From Spirodela intermedia (Eukaryota; Streptophyta; Magnoliopsida; Alismatales; Araceae): a stretch of DNA of 64,000 bases. The translations under genes were made by a program, and so were the position numbers. Shown here piece by piece: positions 30,565 to 41,834 of the stretch. The DNA lies in the NCBI GenBank assembly GCA_902729315.2, contig LR746274.1:3127037-3191036 (forward strand). Reading direction: 5' to 3'. The notes beneath the pieces are model-generated. The model was not told the DNA's origin and did no database searches. It saw only the letters and a list, made by a program, of their open reading frames with translations. Position 1 is the first letter of the stretch; each line of letters opens with the position of its first letter.

Positions 30565-32185
30565 TTAATAAATAATATAGTTTTAGCCTTAACTCAGGAT
30601 AAATAAACTTATATTTACATTAAAATATGAAAAGTGATTTTTAATTGATTAACATAATTTTTTGGGTAATTATGTGATTTTATACGAATTTATATACTTT
30701 TTACAATCTTACTTTTGAGATAAATAAAAAAAGAAATAAAAATATAAATATAATAAAATCGAGGGGACTCATCACCTAGCTAGGCCCGCAAGCAGGTTAG
30801 AAGTGCAGTCAAGGAGGAGTTGCTAATAAGGGATTGAGCGGCTAAGACTGATAGGGGCACGTGTGTGCCACTCCCCTTCCACGTCACCAATGGCTAGTTG
30901 GCTATGGGGCAAGGAGTGGTCGTACACACACGAGAAAGGGACTTGATCAAAAATATAATATTACTATATATTCACTAAAAACTTCAGCACACAAACGATG
31001 TGAGACTAAATCCACGTCACACCTTCCCTAGAAAGGGCAAGCAACTAGCACGGGTTTGAATCCTCCTAGAGCCAAAACTCATATTTTTTATCTGATTATC
31101 GCGACTTTCCTACATATTGTTGGTGAAGGATTAAGCAACTAGGATCGTTGGATCATCGGCTAAAATCTCGTCAATGTGATTCGTGGAACATTGTTACTAA
31201 AATTGTTAAATAATCACAATAAAAGGATCGTGAATTCATTGAGTAAAGCATCTCTGATTGATTGACGAACAAGCCGTCGTTAAGAAGAGGACAATCCATT
31301 GGAAGACAAGTCGCCACCTCTTGAGAGCGTACCAGATGCGATGAAAAGCCTCATCTTGCTGCGCAGAACTAAGGATAAAGCTCCCTGACATGTACCCACC
31401 TCCATCCAGCTTCTTTCCGTCAGGTGACAATTGCTAAAGACCTACAAAGTCTCGTCATTTTTCTGCTCTATTGAGTAACAACTGACGGAAATGATTTGAT
31501 GACTCATTTCATTGATCTTAGACTTTGTAAAGAAATCTAGAGATTGCCCACATCATCCTTGTCCAAGGAGAACCTTCAAGGTCATGAACACTGTATGACG
31601 ATCCTCTCGAATGCTCAAAATTCTAGTGCATCATCGACGCATCACCGTCGCGACACCAGAACTCTATTTTCTTACTTTTAACTTAATTTTTACTTCATTT
31701 AGTGATAATTTGTGTGATTTAAATTTACCAAGATATACTTTATTCTATTATGATTCTTCTGAATTTTACAAATCTTAGTTTGATCAATTAAATCGTGTGT
31801 AATCACTTACGTAAGAATCACTGGGTGAAACTTTGTTTTTGCTCGATTCACATTCGCTAGGCACTGATGTCATCTGACGTCCGCATCCTTATTTCCTTTT
31901 TTTGTGAATTTTAAATATATTTTATTTTTATTTCTTAGTATTAAATTCATAAAAAATAATATTCTTTGAGAAAACTTTTGAATAATTATCTGATATTATA
32001 TTACATCCCTATGATTGACTTAGAAAATTATCGGTATTTTTGGAAGTTTTGTTGAATTATAATTGATATATTTGTTCAGAAATACTTCTAAATATTCAAA
32101 AATTCATATTTTCTAGTTTTATAAATTTTAAATTTGTGTGATTTACTATACAACAACTAAGTCATGTCAAATGTGCATACACCTC
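30565..32185. mobile_element. Unclassified ~1.6-kb insertion in the gypsy RNase H
   Basis: RNase H coding on the minus strand stops at YNSKYMIE (32,189) and resumes at FAKLISYSFTIHYK (about 30,545). The DNA between has no RNase H similarity and a different composition, with AT-rich ends and a mixed middle (about 30,770-31,650). No open frame with recognisable similarity is present. A solo LTR or a non-autonomous element are both possible. Boundaries are good to about 20 bp only. Confidence 0.6.
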
Positions 32186-32188
32186 CTT

Positions 32189-33229
32189 TTACTCAATCAT
32201 GTATTTTGAATTGTATTGATCTATCCAGATGATAAATGTTTGAAACATCAGGTAATGCTTCCATTTTTGGATTGTCATAATAATTGCCATGAGTTCTCGC
32301 TCATAAGTCAATTGGGTACAATCTTTGATAAGGAGGACCTTGTTGTAGAAAGGTATGAGGTGCCCTTGTTGCATCAAAACCATGCCAACCTTGACACTTG
32401 AAGGATCAATCTCAAGAATAGAGGGTTGAGAGAAGTTGAATACCAACAGTAAGGTTGAGCATAAGGCTTACTTCAACTCTTCGAAAACCTGTTGAGCTAT
32501 TTTTGACCACATGAAAATATTTTTTTTAGAAGTTGAGTGAGTGGTCAAACTATCTTCATGTAATCCTCTACAAAATACATATAATTCAACCAGACCTAAA
32601 AATCATTACAACTACCTTTAGTTTATTGGAGGGAGAGCAAGTTTGTACATCTTAGACTTTGTTGTGGTTGATCATCACCCTACCTGTTGATATCCAATGT
32701 CTCAAATATTCTAGCTGCCCTTGATAGAAAGAGCACTTTTTAAAGTTGATTGTTAGCTGATGGTCTCAAAGAAGTGCTAATATGATCTGGAGGTGAGCCC
32801 CATAATTAGTCGATGATTGGTTGAAATTAGGATATCGTCAAAGAAGACCAAAACGGAATGTCGTCAGTATAGCTAGAAAATGAGATTCATTAAGGCCTGA
32901 AATGTAGAAGGTTCATTAGTCAATGCAAATGACATCTCCGGGTACTCATAGTGACCTTTGTGCAACCAGAATGCAATTTTCCAGATGTCCTCCCTATACA
33001 TGTGGATTTAGTGATACCCCAACTTAAGGTCCAATTTGGAGAAGAGGGTGGCACTGTGGAGTTCCTCCAATAACTCATTGACAACCAGGATGGGAAAACA
33101 GTTGGGGACAGTGAGCTTGTTTAGGCTGTGGTAGTCCGCGTAAAAATGCCACAAGTCATCTTTCTTCTCCACTAGGAGGGCTGGGCTAACAAAGGGGCTG
33201 TAAGAGGGTTGAATAATCTTGTGCACCAA
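32189..33229 (-). pseudogene. gypsy reverse transcriptase and start of RNase H (broken)
   Basis: The RT begins with [17 protein letters not shown] and continues to [12 protein letters not shown] (33,008-33,229). The catalytic box at 32834-32845 still reads FFDD. RNase H begins at 32,189-32,446 (TYERELMAIIMTIQKWKHYL) and stops at YNSKYMIE, where an insertion of about 1.6 kb separates it from its end near 30,540. Several stops occur. Confidence 0.8.
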
Positions 33230-33625
33230 TTACTCCACTACTAGCTGCTCTAGGACATTCTTATAGGGATGTGAGTATCGATACAGCCGCTAGTTCACTA
33301 GTGCCAAGTCCGATTGCAAGATGATGGCATGGTCGAGGGCCTTGGGTGGTGGAAAGATAAATTTGTCGGAGAAAACCTCGAGGAAGTCATACCATAAGGC
33401 CCAAGGGTTGCTCCATGGGCCTCAGTCGCTAGCGCCAACATTGTCAACACTGACGTATAGTAGAGTTCTCCTGTACTGGCCATCTTCATGAGGCATGTGG
33501 CTTTCCCCTGCCATGGTCGCTTGCTCGTCGATGGTTCCCCCCAGCAGCGTGTGGTTCATACTGTCTACACAGAAATAGAGCAGGAGGAGGTCGTAGTTGA
33601 TGGTGATCCACCTTAGTGTCCGAAG

Positions 33626-34163
33626 TCACTCGACTCCCAAGAAGATTTTTATGCTGATGTTGTCCAATTGGAGAAAGTCATGTGTGACTATGTACCCCTG
33701 GATCAGCACCTGCACATCACAACACACCCTATCATCGAAGGTTGTTCGGTTGTCGTTCAAGGTGATGTGGTATGATTGGGTCCCGGTCATTGGCAATTGC
33801 AAGCGAGCAGTGAGTTGTCGGCATATATAGTTGTGTGAAGCCCTGCCATTCACCATGACTGCCACCTCGCAGCCGTAGATGCTCCCTTTCATCTTGAGGG
33901 TGCCAATTGACGAAACACCCAAGATGGCGTGCAACGAGATGTCCGTGCCTTTGAAGTCATCTTTTGGATCCGGCAGCTCATCGGCCTTGAATGGTGTCCT
34001 CCTCATCACCAACCCGTGTCTCACCGTTGTCATCGTAGATGACTATGAGGTTGAGCTCCCTCTTGCAACAATGGCCTAGAGTGAACTTCTCATCATAGGA
34101 GAAACATAGTCCTTGTGCCTTTCGCCGTTGGAACTCAATGTCCGTGAGGGTCAAGCACCTCAC
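33626..34163 (-). pseudogene. gypsy gag zinc knuckle and protease remnant
   Basis: A zinc-knuckle-like segment (GLCFSYDEKFTLGHCCKRE, about 34,040-34,120) has Tyr where the second Cys is expected. The protease-like region (33,626-34,033) has MVNGRASHNYI in place of a D-S/T-G-A active site, so it is inactive. The GC-rich stretch from here to 35,560 is the rest of gag, too decayed to divide into domains. Confidence 0.65.
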
Positions 34164-34660
34164 GGTCCATGTGGGCCAAGAAACCCGCTAATCTCTTCAA
34201 ATTAGATGATCAGCTCTTTGACTATGCCCATCTGCTTTAGAGCCATCTGTTAGGCCAGGGGACGGTCGTAGAAGGACCAAACCATTATGAGAACTGCTTG
34301 GTGAAGTCACGCCAAACCGTGAACCCTTCAATGTGGCTCTAGTAAGGGAACCACGATTATGTCGTACCCTCGAGATGTGTCATGACGAGATGCAGCTGGT
34401 CTCGTTCCTCGGTGGGGTTGAGCTCGAAGAATCGGTCGGCACGCATGAGCCACTAATCGGGGTCACCTCCCAAAAATATGGGCTGCTCTCCCTTGCGATG
34501 CAGGCATGCTTCACGCCGAGGGTCGCGAGGGCCCATGTTGTGCTCGCTGCCAGAATCCTCTTCATAGCCTCCCTAATGTTCCTCCCATTACGCATACCCC
34601 ATCAGATCCCTAGGAAGAGGTCTAATGTGATGTAAAGGTGGGCGTTCCTCAGCACCACGA

Positions 34661-34684
34661 CCCCCCACCCCCCGCCCCCCCCCC
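34661..34684 (-). repeat. C6-A-C6-G-C10 homopolymer run (G-quadruplex motif on the minus strand)
   Basis: The plus strand has almost uninterrupted cytosines, so the minus strand carries three long G runs of ten, six and six. It lies in the gag part of the gypsy element. Confidence 0.9.
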
Positions 34685-35566
34685 GATCCCATGGTTCGTC
34701 GTCGTGGAGATGCGGTGGACATGGGGCATGATGGTCTTCCAAGCCTTGGACCCGCACCAAAGGAGGGCCCTCCTCTTGCTCATGGAGTCGCTGGGCCGGT
34801 GTCAGGTGAGGAACTTTGGGTGGAGATGGGCCGTGGTCCCGCAAAGGCAAGGCCGGGGCCATGTCTGCCTTAGGGTTACTGGTGGTAACCCATCTCATGT
34901 CGGGACCAGTTTGATTTCCCACCACCCGAATGTGGTTACATCGCGATGCGGAAGGCTCGCCAACATGACTCTCGGATATAGAGCGGTATGGAGGCACTTG
35001 GGAAGATGTCCCATCGGGTATGGTGGTATAATCATCTGAAATGGGGGTATGGCAGTGCTCTAGAAGACGTCCCATCGATTATGGCCAATGCCGATATGTG
35101 GGGTCGCGACGGGGGCAGCAGTGCCGAGATGGGCAGAGGGAGAAGGCCCAAGGAGGGGCGGGGTTGTGACGGGTCCCTAGACTCTAAGGTCTTGGACCGG
35201 CGCTGCTCGGTGTGGTGTGTGGTCAACCGGGACGTCGATGCACTAGAGGCACTGTGGGAGCGCAACAAGTGGCTCCTGGAGGATCCCCTAGACACGACAA
35301 CATGGGAGGCCAGAGTGGCAAGGGAGGCTTGGACGTCGGTGAGCTGGGTGGCAACCACCTGGACTGCAGCTGAGTTCGTGGCTTGAGAGGCAGCTATGTG
35401 GTCTGCCTTCGCTTAGTCTGCAGCTGCAGCTTGGGCAGCAGATACTTGGTCAGCCACCAGGGCCCAGATCATGTCTTTGATCTTGGTGGCAGACTAGTCC
35501 ATGAGGGCAGCTTTGGAATGTGTGATCATGCCACAACAATGGTGGGAGGATGGCTCTGATACCAAA

Positions 35567-35935
35567 TGATGGAGTCCCTATGAACTCCACCGAAAATCCA
35601 AATGGTTTCTCATAAACAGAGAGGAAGCGAAAGGGAATATAGGTGAGAAGGGAGATCCAAGGGATAAGAGGGGTCAAAGGGAGGGCCACTAGAGCTCTGC
35701 GATGTCACCAGCGAGAAGGACCTGGATGGAACAAGAGGATAGGATGGGTCATGAATTTCTTTATTGGGAAGGAGAGATAGAGATGTTATTACGTACTAGT
35801 TTCTACCTCTCAATCAATCCTTAGTTCTAATATTTATACCAACTAGGTATGCCATTAGTGGGCCCCTCGTTTTTGAGCTGGTGTTTGGACTTATTTGGCC
35901 GACACCTAACATATCACACTGTTGGTATGTCATCA
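35567..35935 (-). repeat. 5' LTR of the gypsy element
   Basis: It starts TGATGGAGTCCC two bases from the primer-binding site and ends GTATGTCATCA. It serves as the uninterrupted reference for the split left LTR. Confidence 0.85.
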
Positions 35936-36298
35936 TATAGCCACACCCCTTTTGGACCCTGTGTATAATTTTTTATGCCTCAATCTGTCCTTTCTCATGT
36001 TTGGGGTATTTGAGATTTAACATTCTATGTTCATTCTTCTCACTTTGGTAAATTCATAGAAATTAATCTCCATGGAATAAAATTTTAAATTTAAATCCAT
36101 GTTCTTGATAAATTTAGATACATTCTCAAGGTGATAAATTTTAGAAAAAGGTTAGAAAATATTAGTAATTAAATCCATAAATTACATGATGTAGATATAA
36201 CTAAGTTAAAAGTCATTTATACATATCTTTTGACCTTTGCTCTAATATGATGAGATATAGTAATTCATACTTATTACGATTCATTAATGCAAAAATCA

Positions 36299-36321
36299 GT
36301 TAATTAATTAATTAATTAATA
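36299..36321. repeat. (TTAA)n short repeat
   Basis: GTTAATTAATTAATTAATTA-type run in the AT-rich part between the gypsy and the copia-2 integrase. Confidence 0.85.
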
Positions 36322-36362
36322 GTGATAAATAAATATTTATCAATACAACTCAAAATACCTTT

Positions 36363-39300
36363 TCAAAGAGTGATCAACAAATGAAGGTCAAAGTTAGGTG
36401 GTGATGACATACTTGAGGATAGAGTTGAGGTTGGAGTAGGCAAAGGTAATGAGTCTAGGTCTAATGATTCAATGAGCTTTGAGTCTGATAACTCCTCCAA
36501 AAGGGGTAGTGTTAATGAAGTGATAGTGACGGTAAAAGAGGTGAAAGAGGTTTGTGAGTGATATAAGTAGTAGAGAATAACCAAGTGTCCTCAAAGAATG
36601 TGATATCAATAGAGACAATGTATTGTTGACAATCTCAAAGGCATATGTAGTAATCCTTCTAAATGCAAGAGTAACCAACAAAGACCTTCATGGTGGAAGA
36701 TAAAAGAGATCCATATGAAGATGAAGATGAAGATGACGAAGTGAGACTTCTCCTCCAAAGGGCAAAGAAGAAAGTCGATTGAGTAGGTAAATAATTGTAA
36801 GAATAGTGTTAGACCATAGGTAGTGAGGGACTCCCATCTCTACTAATAATGTTTGGGTCACATTGAGAAGGTAACAATTTTGTGCTTAGCTACTCTATTT
36901 CGTTGAGAAGTGTGAGGACAAGATATTTGGTGGAGAATGTATAAAGATGTGTAGTGATCTTGGAAGGGACCTTGAATGAATTTGAGAATGTTATTCGTTC
37001 AAAAAAAATTAGAGTCAAATAGTACCAAGTAGTAACTTCACAAAAAAATTATCAAATAATATGAAGTACCTCAATACAATCTTTGAGTAGATAAACCAAT
37101 GAGACAAGGAAGTAATCATTCATAAAGACAATGTAATAATAATAGTTGACAATTGTAAATTAGTAGTTACATCTATGTATTAATATCTTATATATAGATA
37201 CTAATTGATGAGTAGATAATACAACTATACATATGTTATTGACTCATTATGACATTCATAATGTTTTATCTTAAGTCCTAATATATATATATATATGTTG
37301 TATTATGAGACTAACCTCACTTAACTTTTATGAAGTCAAGTGGTAATTCTCTCACATTTTCTTGATAATTATTTAGTTGTAAAGACTTAAGGGAGCTCTT
37401 ATTATGAGTTAAGGTCAACTTAATAAATTTTTTGGCTTAAGAGAGGGCGTTAGTTTGACCTAACACCTTGGGATTTAAAAAAACTATCAAGAGATGAGAT
37501 CTAGGCCATTTATCTTAAGGCACCTTAAGATGAGATTAAGAGAAAGATTAGAGTGACACCCTCATGGAATGATCTAGGTTGTCTACTAAGAGAGTCGGTT
37601 ATTAATCATAACTGTCTATTTGAAGGGCTTAATTCTGGAGAAGATTAAGACATTTCACCCCCTTCTTGAAGGACACTTTTTGATTCTCTCTCTAGTAGTG
37701 GCTAGTCAAAGAAAATAAGAGGAAAATCAAAACCTGGTCAATGGTATTCTTGTGCCCAAGATCATCATGGAGAAGAGATTACTTAGAGCGCATCAAGATC
37801 ATCATGGATCAAGTATTACTCGGCCTAAGACTGGTGCACAACGAGATTTGTGCAAGATCTAAATTTGGGACGTCCTTGTAATCCTCTCTATGAATAGATT
37901 AATTTTTAAATCAAACTAATTTTACTATTTATTTTATTATTCAATTATGTTAAATCTATTCTCTCTTATTTGTTATATTTTTTATAACTCTTGTCTTCAC
38001 CTCTTTTACATTTAGTTCTACCTTTTACAATCACATATATATATAAGAAATAAAATAGGTAGAATTCTTACTCTCATTACCTACGCTCCTTAAGGATTGA
38101 CCCTTATCATAAATAAAAGAGTGAGGTTTTATAAATATTATTTACATAAGTTTGATTACATCATGATGACATATTCAACCTCTAATTCAAGTTCATTAAT
38201 AGCCAAGGAGAGAAGTGGTATGAAAATGACTCACACATCATAATTAATTAAGTCAAAAAGTTTGAGACTTTTAACATAATTGAGACGTTTGTAAGTAGCC
38301 CTATAGCACTTACCTAATTGACATAATTTACACAAAAAAGGAGAGATAAAAGTCCAAAGGAGGGTTTTCGGAGTTTGGAGAGTCTGAGGTGGCCAAGTCT
38401 GTGATGCCAAAAGATGGAGGAGTCAACACAGGTTACAATAGAGGCAAGTCCTAAGAGAAGATGATCAAGAATGAGTTCATAGATGCCATGCCCATTCCTA
38501 TGGCCCAAACCAATCCTCTTCCTCGTCCTCAAGTCTTAAAATATGCAATAAAAGAGAAAGAATTTACTGAGCAGTGGAGAACCTAAGTAATGACACTAAT
38601 TGATAAGAGATTCATGAGAAAATTGAAAACATATAAAGCATCACTTAAATGAAGGTGAGAGGTGAGATGAGTCATATCTTGCCCCTTTATAGGACAAGTG
38701 CATCCACCCTCAATAGCAATTGAGTGAGGGTCATAAAGTATAGATAGGCAAGAGAAATGGTAGATGTATTTGACATATGAGCCGATGTTCCCAAGTTTAT
38801 AATCCAAGAGGTTGAATTTGAGACAAGTAGAGTGGTAATACTTGAAGTGGAAGTCATAACATGGGTGGCAAGATGACTCGTTGATATAGCCTCTTTATAC
38901 TTCATCTAATCATCATATTCTGCTCGAGATAGAGATATATTAGAATTATTAGATAATGTCGAGTAGGCTGCAGTCCAAGCCCAATCATCTGGCTTGCCAA
39001 ACTTATCCATGCACTTGTCTAAGTAGTGGTTGATCTACTTGTAATGCTTGCATAAAGGTAGACAACCCCAACCACTCGAGATGCATCCTTCATTGTGTCC
39101 ATGGCCACGCCAGTTATCTCGGCCACGTCCTTTCCCCCTTCCGCCCATAGTGACCATGGCAAATGAGTTAGGGATGACCAGAGTGGAAGTAGGAGTTTGG
39201 ATGGTAGACACATGTACAGACTTTGAAAAAGTCATTACAAGGGAGGTAGGATGTCATCGGTGAGGACTTGACCCTAAATTTGAGAAGTAGTGAAGGCCAA

Positions 39301-40090
39301 AGAGATAAACAACCACTACCAACTCTTCACGATATTTAACTTGTGTGGTCAAAATAGTGGTGAGAGGTTGATAGACCTTGAGTTTGTTCATAAGTAAATT
39401 GAGTTTTGCATAATAATCTTGAATTGTCATCTCACCTTACTTAAGTTTAAAGACTTGTTCATAGACTTCCACTATACAAGAAATATTCTTTTGATTTTCA
39501 TATATATATTCTAAGGTTTTCCAAACTTGTTTGATTGGGGTAATAAGAGCGAGTGAATGGGCAATAAAAGAGGTGATGCTCTTAAGCATCTAAGAAATGA
39601 TGACCGAGTCTATATACACCATTCGTCATATTTGCTGCTTTTCTCTTCGGGAGAATCCTTGGTGAGAGATGGCAACTTTCATGTGACTGAAAGAAGTACT
39701 TGAAGCTTACCACCTAAAATATATAATTTGTCCTATCAAATACTTCCACAAGACTAATGAGTTGTGTCATGAAGGTATTTAAGAGAGGGGTGGAGGGCAC
39801 TGAGTTAGCCATGGGGATGAAAGACTAATTAGGTGACAAACTGTAGTGTCCCCAATTGAGGAGATATTGACATCAACACATGTATGGTGTGGGCCGTACA
39901 GTGCCCAATGTGGTGAGGTGGCATGTTGGCAGAGCTGGTGTGTGCCTTGCTGGTGAGTTGGGTGCATAGCATGCAAAACATATGCCATTGGAGGAGATAG
40001 GGGCTGACAAGGTTGTACAATGAGAGAGGGCCGACAAAGAATGTGTGTGAGAGAGGAGGAGGCATAGGATGAGAGAGGGAGCTGGTGGTG
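36363..40090 (-). pseudogene. copia-2 gag, protease and integrase remnant (5' half of pol)
   Basis: Minus-strand order from the right: an N-terminal gag-like stretch; a basic Gly/Arg-rich patch (39,019-39,235); protease WIINLGTSAHMS near 38,820-38,870, with Asn-Leu-Gly replacing the Asp-Ser-Gly active site; a pre-integrase FWHHRLGHLRLSKL near 38,370-38,420; integrase pieces CQLGKCYRATYKRL (about 38,290-38,335), then NDYFLVSLVYLLK (about 37,085-37,145), then CPHTSQRNRVAKHK (about 36,855-36,895); and a Ser/Thr/Pro-rich linker at 36,363-36,584. A 1-kb insertion separates the first two integrase pieces. Confidence 0.75.
37148..38165. mobile_element. Unclassified ~1-kb insertion in the copia-2 integrase
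   Basis: Integrase similarity is lost at about 38,165 and resumes at about 37,145, in the minus-strand sense. The intervening DNA is AT-rich with no protein similarity. It has TATATATATAT runs near 37,281 and 38,036. Its nature (solo LTR, MITE or other) is unknown. Confidence 0.5.
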
Positions 40091-40109
40091 TGCCCAAGCT
40101 CTAATACCA

Positions 40110-40219
40110 TGTGAATCATAAAGAGAGAATGAGGAGCGAGAGTCCTCTACCCTATTTATATATAGGGAGAGAGAGAGTACAGTATGTCTATTAGGTGCAT
40201 ACAGCCCATAAAGCACACA
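40110..40219 (-). repeat. 5' LTR of copia-2
   Basis: About 110 bp, starting TGTGAATCATAAAG next to the primer-binding site and ending ...GCACACA before the CTTAG duplication. Confidence 0.87.
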
Positions 40220-40224
40220 CTTAG

Positions 40225-41390
40225 TATGTTATTTTGTTAATTTGAACTTGAAAGTTTCTTTAGAAAATAACTCAACTCCTTTCACCACAACAAACTTGTG
40301 GTACCTTTGATTAACTGATTTATGCTTTGTTTAGGTGTTCATAACTTTATTTAGTGACCTTTGATTAACTAAACATTCTAGAAATATCTCTTTCATTAAA
40401 TCCATCCAAGAATTGATATGATTTTGAATCATGGCAATTAAAATTTCTCTTAACTTCAAAAATGGAGGTACTTCAATGAAACATCAATATACCCACATAT
40501 ATATTAATTTATGGCTGCATCCTCTTTGAGATTCTTCTTGGGCATCATTTGAGAAAAATTCCTTCATTGTGTTAGACATTGGACATAACATGGCTCCAAT
40601 CCTTTGCTTGTACGGTGGAACAAATTCAAAAGCATATATTCAGACATAATCAAAATTTATTGTGCTACAAGGAGCATGCAAGGAGCATGGAAAAAGAAAT
40701 ATTTTAATAAAATATTTTTTAACTCCAAGTATGGTTGGGAATTTAACCTTATTTTATTTAGATTTGCTTCATTATAATGCCAATTATTCTTAGTTTTCTA
40801 CTATTGGTTGATAGTTATATACTTCCCATACCTGTATCCTTCCAACATTCACTGTAAAAATTTCATAGAATGTTATAAAAAAGATATTACAAGTTAATAA
40901 TTTTAGGATCACAAATGGGTAATGATTTTTCCACAATTTGCACAAAGGACAAAGTTATGTATTTCAAATAAAGTTTAACTTAATAACGACCAACCATATA
41001 AATAAAGTTCAATTAAAGTTCAACATGGTACTAACTGAATCATTACAATAATAATTGACTTCCACATCTTTCCATTGGGATAATGAAATGAAAAAACTCA
41101 AGTTTTACCATATTGTATTTGAAAACTCAAGGCACATTCTAGTTATAAGCTTTAAATGTGTTAATATCATTGTCTTAAGTCAAGACAGAGTTATATTATT
41201 TCAAGCAATATAAATTATTTGGCTTTGATGCACCACCCTTGATCATATTTGTGTTCACGTAATCTAGAGGGCTGTTCATTTCAATAATTTGTACAACTTC
41301 ATAATTTTATATAAAAGGTACCTACAAATTCTTATTGTCCAAAGCTTTCTGATTTCTACCATAATACCTAGAAAGTGGGGGAGAGGGATT
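40225..41390. other. AT-rich spacer between copia-2 and DDB1
   Basis: No reading frame with protein similarity and no long repeat. It is probably ordinary DDB1 upstream DNA in which copia-2 inserted. Confidence 0.6.
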
Positions 41391-41759
41391 TAAATGGCCC
41401 AATATAACAATTTCCTTATAATTTTGTAGTAAACCTGTTGGAGGTTATACAACTCTGATGAAGTCGTGCTTCCCTTCTGTAAAATATAACGGGTCGGATC
41501 CTGGTGTTGTCCAGATTCCCTTCTCGGTATTCCGAGCGGCCTTCACTAAGATACGCTTCTCTCTATGTAGACTATCATGCGCTGTTTCTTGACACGGAGA
41601 CCCCTCGTCCTCTGCTACTCTTAGGCTTCCTCTCCCCTCCTTCCTTCAGTCCGCCGCCTGGCAGCGGAGGTAAGCGAAAGGGAGGGAATGTGCGTGTGGA
41701 ATATGGAAACGGGGAGAGCGTGAGAGGGAGACTGAGGAGGCGAGGGGCGACATATAGCG

Positions 41760-41794
<35 letters not shown>

Positions 41795-41834
41795 CTGCGG
41801 AAGGGCGAGCCAGAGGAACTCGTTAGGGCCAGAC
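41391..41834 (+). promoter_or_regulatory. DDB1 promoter and 5' leader region
   Basis: A GGCCCAATA motif (41396-41404) fits the plant UP1/site II type found upstream of growth-related genes. A weak CATATAG lies at about 41,751. From about 41,600 the sequence becomes purine-rich, with a (GA)14 run ending 44 bases before the ATG. The transcription start cannot be read from the sequence. An upstream open frame from 41,504 overlaps the start codon region in another frame. Confidence 0.4.
41763..41790 (+). repeat. (GA)14 microsatellite in the DDB1 leader
   Basis: 28 bp of perfect GA repeat, preceded by GCGATC and followed by GGGACTGCGG. It is likely transcribed as 5' untranslated sequence. Confidence 0.95.

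Larger units (their letters stand above)
26085..35935 (-). mobile_element. Ty3/gypsy LTR retrotransposon with integrase and C-terminal chromo-like region, nested in copia-2
   Basis: The right LTR (35567-35935) is intact and next to TGGTATCAGAGCCATCC (minus strand), an initiator tRNA-Met site. The left LTR is split into 26,085-26,251 and 28,920-29,112 by a plus-strand copia. A polypurine tract (GGGGGGAG on the minus strand) borders the left LTR. The flanks TATAT (26080-26084) and TATAG (35936-35940) match in four of five bases, a probable duplication. Internal order on the minus strand is gag, protease, RT, RNase H, integrase, chromo-like tail, as in chromovirus-type elements. Confidence 0.85.
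23436..40219 (-). mobile_element. Ty1/copia element copia-2, host of the nested transposon cluster
   Basis: LTRs at both ends share ...AAAGAGAGAAT, TCTACCCTAT and CATACAGCCCAT. The flanking 5-bp sequences are identical: CTTAG at 23431-23435 and 40220-40224, a target-site duplication. On the minus strand the right LTR is followed by CATGGTATTAGAG (initiator tRNA-Met site). The left LTR is preceded by the polypurine tract TTGGGAGGGAG. The original element would be about 5-6 kb. The present 16.8 kb includes a gypsy element (26,085-35,935, itself carrying a copia) and a ~1-kb insertion (37,148-38,165). Confidence 0.88.

Noticed and set aside
34602-35386. Several overlapping open frames of 100-157 codons on both strands
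   Set aside because: They lie in the GC-rich gag region of the decayed gypsy element. GC-rich DNA gives chance open frames and none matches an independent gene.
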